Shown here: piece after piece, positions 5,793 to 6,272 of the stretch
Position numbering within the stretch: position 1 is the first letter of the stretch
How the letters are laid out: the number at the start of each line of letters is the position of its first letter
Origin: an uncultured Armatimonadota bacterium
GTDB lineage: Bacteria > Armatimonadota > Fimbriimonadia > Fimbriimonadales > Fimbriimonadaceae
Direction: 5' to 3'
Assembly (NCBI GenBank): GCA_946478935.1
Contig: CAMLEL010000151.1
Span: 1-6,272, forward strand
Length of the DNA: 6,272 bases
The notes under the pieces: model-generated
The model's input: only the letters and a program-made list of their open reading frames with translations
Databases searched by the model: none
What the model was told of the DNA's origin: nothing
Position numbers and translations under genes: made by a program

Positions 5793-6190
5793 ACTTCGTA
5801 GAAAGATCGTAGCAACTCGTCATGACCGCAGTAGAAGTGCTGGGTGTACTCGCCGGGCTTGAGCCACAAGAGCGCGGTCGGGAGATTGGGAAGGAGGAAC
5901 GACACAACTTGCTGGCCTTCGGCGGGAGTGATCTTGCCTGAGTCGATGCGGGTAACGATCAAATGGAGAAGATCTTCTTCTCCCTCGAACTGGTAGCGGT
6001 AGTCGGACACAGTTCCTCCGAAATCGTTGGGCTCCAGTCCAACCGACTGAAGCGCAAACTGGTCACTGGGTCGCGATATGGATGCATCGAACGGCGGGAG
6101 AAAGATGCGGCGGTCAGTTCGAATGTGCTCTAGCAGAGCCGCAATTACTTCTGTTCGGCGATCGGCTTCCTTGGGATTTGGATGGAGCAT
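5789..6190 (-). CDS. Conserved-looking hypothetical protein, 133 residues, unknown function
   Basis: I do not recognise this family. The reading frame is open further upstream, into the tRNA gene, so the first usable start is the ATG at 6190, 27 bases after the tRNA 3' end; only a weak AAGAGCG precedes it. The protein is soluble, with no membrane segment or signal peptide. It starts with a charged helix (ADRRTEVIAALLEHIRTDRR, about 9-28), has an acidic middle (FEGEEDLLHL) and ends with an aromatic-rich part (LLWLKPGEYTQHFYCGHDELL, in pieces from about 107). One cysteine flanked by Tyr and Gly-His near the end is not enough to claim a metal site. Codon use resembles the neighbours, with C or G common in third position, which supports a real gene. 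It may be transcribed together with the tRNA gene. Its stop overlaps the -35 of the padR promoter. Confidence 0.7.
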   Translation of the reverse strand: MLHPNPKEADRRTEVIAALLEHIRTDRRIFLPPFDASISRPSDQFALQSVGLEPNDFGGTVSDYRYQFEGEEDLLHLIVTRIDSGKITPAEGQQVVSFLLPNLPTALLWLKPGEYTQHFYCGHDELLRSFYEV

Positions 6191-6217
6191 CGCTCTTGGT
6201 GGGGACTTCCCAGAAAG

Positions 6218-6272
6218 TGGCAGAGCGAGTGGGATTCGAACCCACGACCCGTTCATCACGAGTACGAGCTTT
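6218..6272 (-). tRNA. tRNA-Ser (UCN-reading, anticodon NGA), 3' part only
   Basis: The 3' portion of a tRNA gene cut by the window edge. Reading the minus strand from 6272: the end of the anticodon loop (AAA), the anticodon-stem 3' strand GCTCG, a long variable arm made of ACTCGT and ACGGGT around a GATGA loop, then the T arm GTGGG-TTCGAAT-CCCAC. It closes with the acceptor strand TCGCTCT, discriminator G and an encoded CCA (6218-6220). A long variable arm restricts the choice to Ser, Leu or Tyr. Discriminator G points to Ser, since Leu and Tyr normally carry A. A at position 36 then implies a UCN-reading isoacceptor (GGA, TGA or CGA); bases 34 and 35 are beyond the window. The 5' half is missing only because the window ends. 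Confidence 0.9.

Noticed and set aside
5771..5812. Plus-strand AAGGAG followed by an ATG at 5783, like a ribosome binding site and small gene
   Set aside because: The frame stops after nine codons, the spacing is only 2 bases, and the A run is the reverse of the T-rich spacer of the padR promoter.
5728..5907. Longer N-terminus for the PadR regulator, starting at 5907
   Set aside because: It would run through the end of another gene, the promoter and the dyad. The family start and the Shine-Dalgarno both point to 5727.
6191..6259. Longer N-terminus for the unknown protein, starting at 6259
   Set aside because: Those codons lie inside the tRNA-Ser gene and its trailer; the residues are a by-product of tRNA sequence.

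Overview
The window looks like chromosomal DNA of a moderately GC-rich free-living bacterium. My best guess is the Armatimonadota (Fimbriimonadia-like). It rests on general resemblance of the tetratricopeptide-like membrane-anchored protein and the DnaX sequence to proteins of that phylum, and no marker here proves it. Nothing looks recently acquired: there is no transposase, integrase, CRISPR array or phage gene.

Left part (1-1641, + strand): the last 37 codons of a membrane protein, probably an ABC-2 type transporter permease, are followed 4 bases later by a 489-residue membrane-anchored protein with helical repeats and a beta-rich C-terminal half. A textbook intrinsic terminator (12-bp stem, five T) closes this unit.

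Centre (about 1677-4361, + strand): a short 4.5S-type signal recognition particle RNA gene is followed by dnaX, ybaB and recR. This is the widespread DNA replication/repair cluster, in the same ffs(scr)-dnaX-ybaB(yaaK)-recR order as Bacillus subtilis. DnaX is the ATPase subunit of the polymerase III clamp loader, YbaB is a small nucleoid-associated DNA-binding protein, and RecR loads RecA together with RecF/RecO. dnaX-ybaB-recR are packed (11-base gap, then a 1-base overlap) and are probably one transcript. DnaX has lost three of the four zinc-binding cysteines of its family.

Right part (4374-6272, - strand): this converges on recR. Read in its own direction it starts with the 3' part of a serine tRNA gene (cut by the window edge). 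Next come an unrecognised 133-residue protein, then a PadR-family repressor overlapping a four-segment membrane protein with an N-terminal HAAS/DUF1700-like domain. A clear promoter with a perfect 7-bp-arm inverted repeat over and just downstream of its -10 element lies in front of padR, which suggests that PadR controls its own two-gene operon.

The window is mostly conserved housekeeping DNA. The points most worth a second look are the zinc-less DnaX, the PadR operator and HAAS protein pair, and the two uncharacterised proteins. I do not see a clearly new multi-gene system.
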